A stretch of DNA of 12,670 bases, taken from NCBI GenBank assembly GCA_023422555.1, contig JAFAGQ010000029.1, forward strand, positions 1-12,670, given 5' to 3'. The DNA is from Pseudomonadota bacterium. Its GTDB lineage: Bacteria > Pseudomonadota > Gammaproteobacteria > Burkholderiales > Burkholderiaceae_B. Under the pieces are notes generated by a model. That model was given only the letters and a program-made list of their open reading frames with translations, was not told where the DNA came from and made no database searches. Both the position numbers and the translations under genes were made by a program. Positions 12,442 through 12,670 of the stretch are shown here, piece after piece (position 1 is the stretch's first letter; each line of letters starts with the position of its first letter).

Positions 12442-12542
12442 CCTTGAGACCAGACAGGTCAGGGGTCATGATTAATCTGCGTATTATGGCTACGCATGTT
12501 GGGCTGTTTCGCATTGCACGGCAGCAGCCCTTGTCTCGCTCT
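12442..12542. other. Short gap between the methyltransferase and the right-edge gene
   Basis: This 101-bp convergent gap holds weak inverted repeats (GCGTA with TACGC near 12479-12495; GGGCTG with CAGCCC near 12510-12539). Neither has a U-tract, so I do not call a terminator. Confidence 0.4.
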
Positions 12543-12668
12543 CTAATCCCAGTATGTTTCCCTTTGGCCGCCTTTCATGGATTCCAGCAGGACGATGGCG
12601 TTGCAGATTTTGTCCAGGACAGAATCGAACATATCGCTGTAGAAATGATTGCGGATCATGGTGATACC
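12543..12668 (-). CDS. C-terminal end of an unrecognised protein (cut by the window edge)
   Basis: On the minus strand a frame open from the right edge runs 41 residues to a TAG at 12545-12543. Its composition is protein-like: MIRNHFYSDMF, then an amphipathic helix DSVLDKICNAIVLLESMKGG, and a polar end QRETYWD. The convergent orientation to the methyltransferase fits a gene 3' end. Too little is visible to name a family; I considered a transposase C-terminus but no known signature is clear. It could also be a short chance frame. Confidence 0.4.
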   Translation of the reverse strand, partial: GITMIRNHFYSDMFDSVLDKICNAIVLLESMKGGQRETYWD

Positions 12669-12670
12669 CC

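Noticed and set aside
12479..12539. Hairpin-like repeats after the methyltransferase as a terminator
   Set aside because: Stems are 5-6 bp with long loops and no T-run in either direction.
1..12670. Mobile element, phage, toxin-antitoxin, defence or biosynthetic cluster
   Set aside because: No transposase, integrase, terminal inverted repeats, target duplications or clustered defence or biosynthetic genes could be identified; gene content is housekeeping and transport.

Overview
The window looks like a stretch of ordinary chromosome from a betaproteobacterium, most likely an Alcaligenaceae member (Advenella/Bordetella relatives). This is inferred from the Bug-type solute receptor, the gene mix and the moderate GC content; no rRNA or other marker settles it. 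I see no tRNA, rRNA, insertion sequence, prophage, CRISPR array or integrase. Twelve genes are supported, two of them cut by the window edges: the 5' end of homogentisate dioxygenase (hmgA) at the left, and the 3' end of an unrecognised gene at the right.

Layout, left to right. hmgA (-, partial) is followed by a 410-bp regulatory gap with repeats and then ogt (+), a DNA-alkyl repair protein. ogt ends 5 bp from an exported M20 peptidase (-), which lies downstream of a DJ-1/PfpI protein (-). A family-4 glycosyltransferase (+) diverges from PfpI and collides tail to tail with an exported staphylococcal-type nuclease (-), with a 74-bp antisense overlap. Next is a tight two-gene unit (-): a Bug-family periplasmic receptor, then a Cys-type sulfatase/phosphonate monoester hydrolase, 8 bp apart. 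Divergent from it is a GabP-like amino acid permease (+), which shares a bidirectional terminator with znuA (-), the zinc receptor. znuA has an 18-bp Zur-like palindrome over its promoter. Upstream of znuA is a HugZ-type haem-utilisation/PNPOx-fold protein (-), divergent from a class I SAM methyltransferase (+).

How the genes relate. The clearest functional unit is the receptor-sulfatase pair, which probably captures and hydrolyses a sulfate or phosphonate ester. ZnuA is a stand-alone, zinc-repressed receptor without znuBC beside it. HugZ next door adds a metal/haem flavour, but nothing shows co-regulation. The other genes are mostly single transcription units on alternating strands.

I did not find a convincing new biological system. 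The parts most worth a second look are non-coding: several palindromes and short repeat arrays in intergenic gaps, the solitary Zur-controlled znuA with its repeat-built histidine loop, and the receptor-sulfatase pair.
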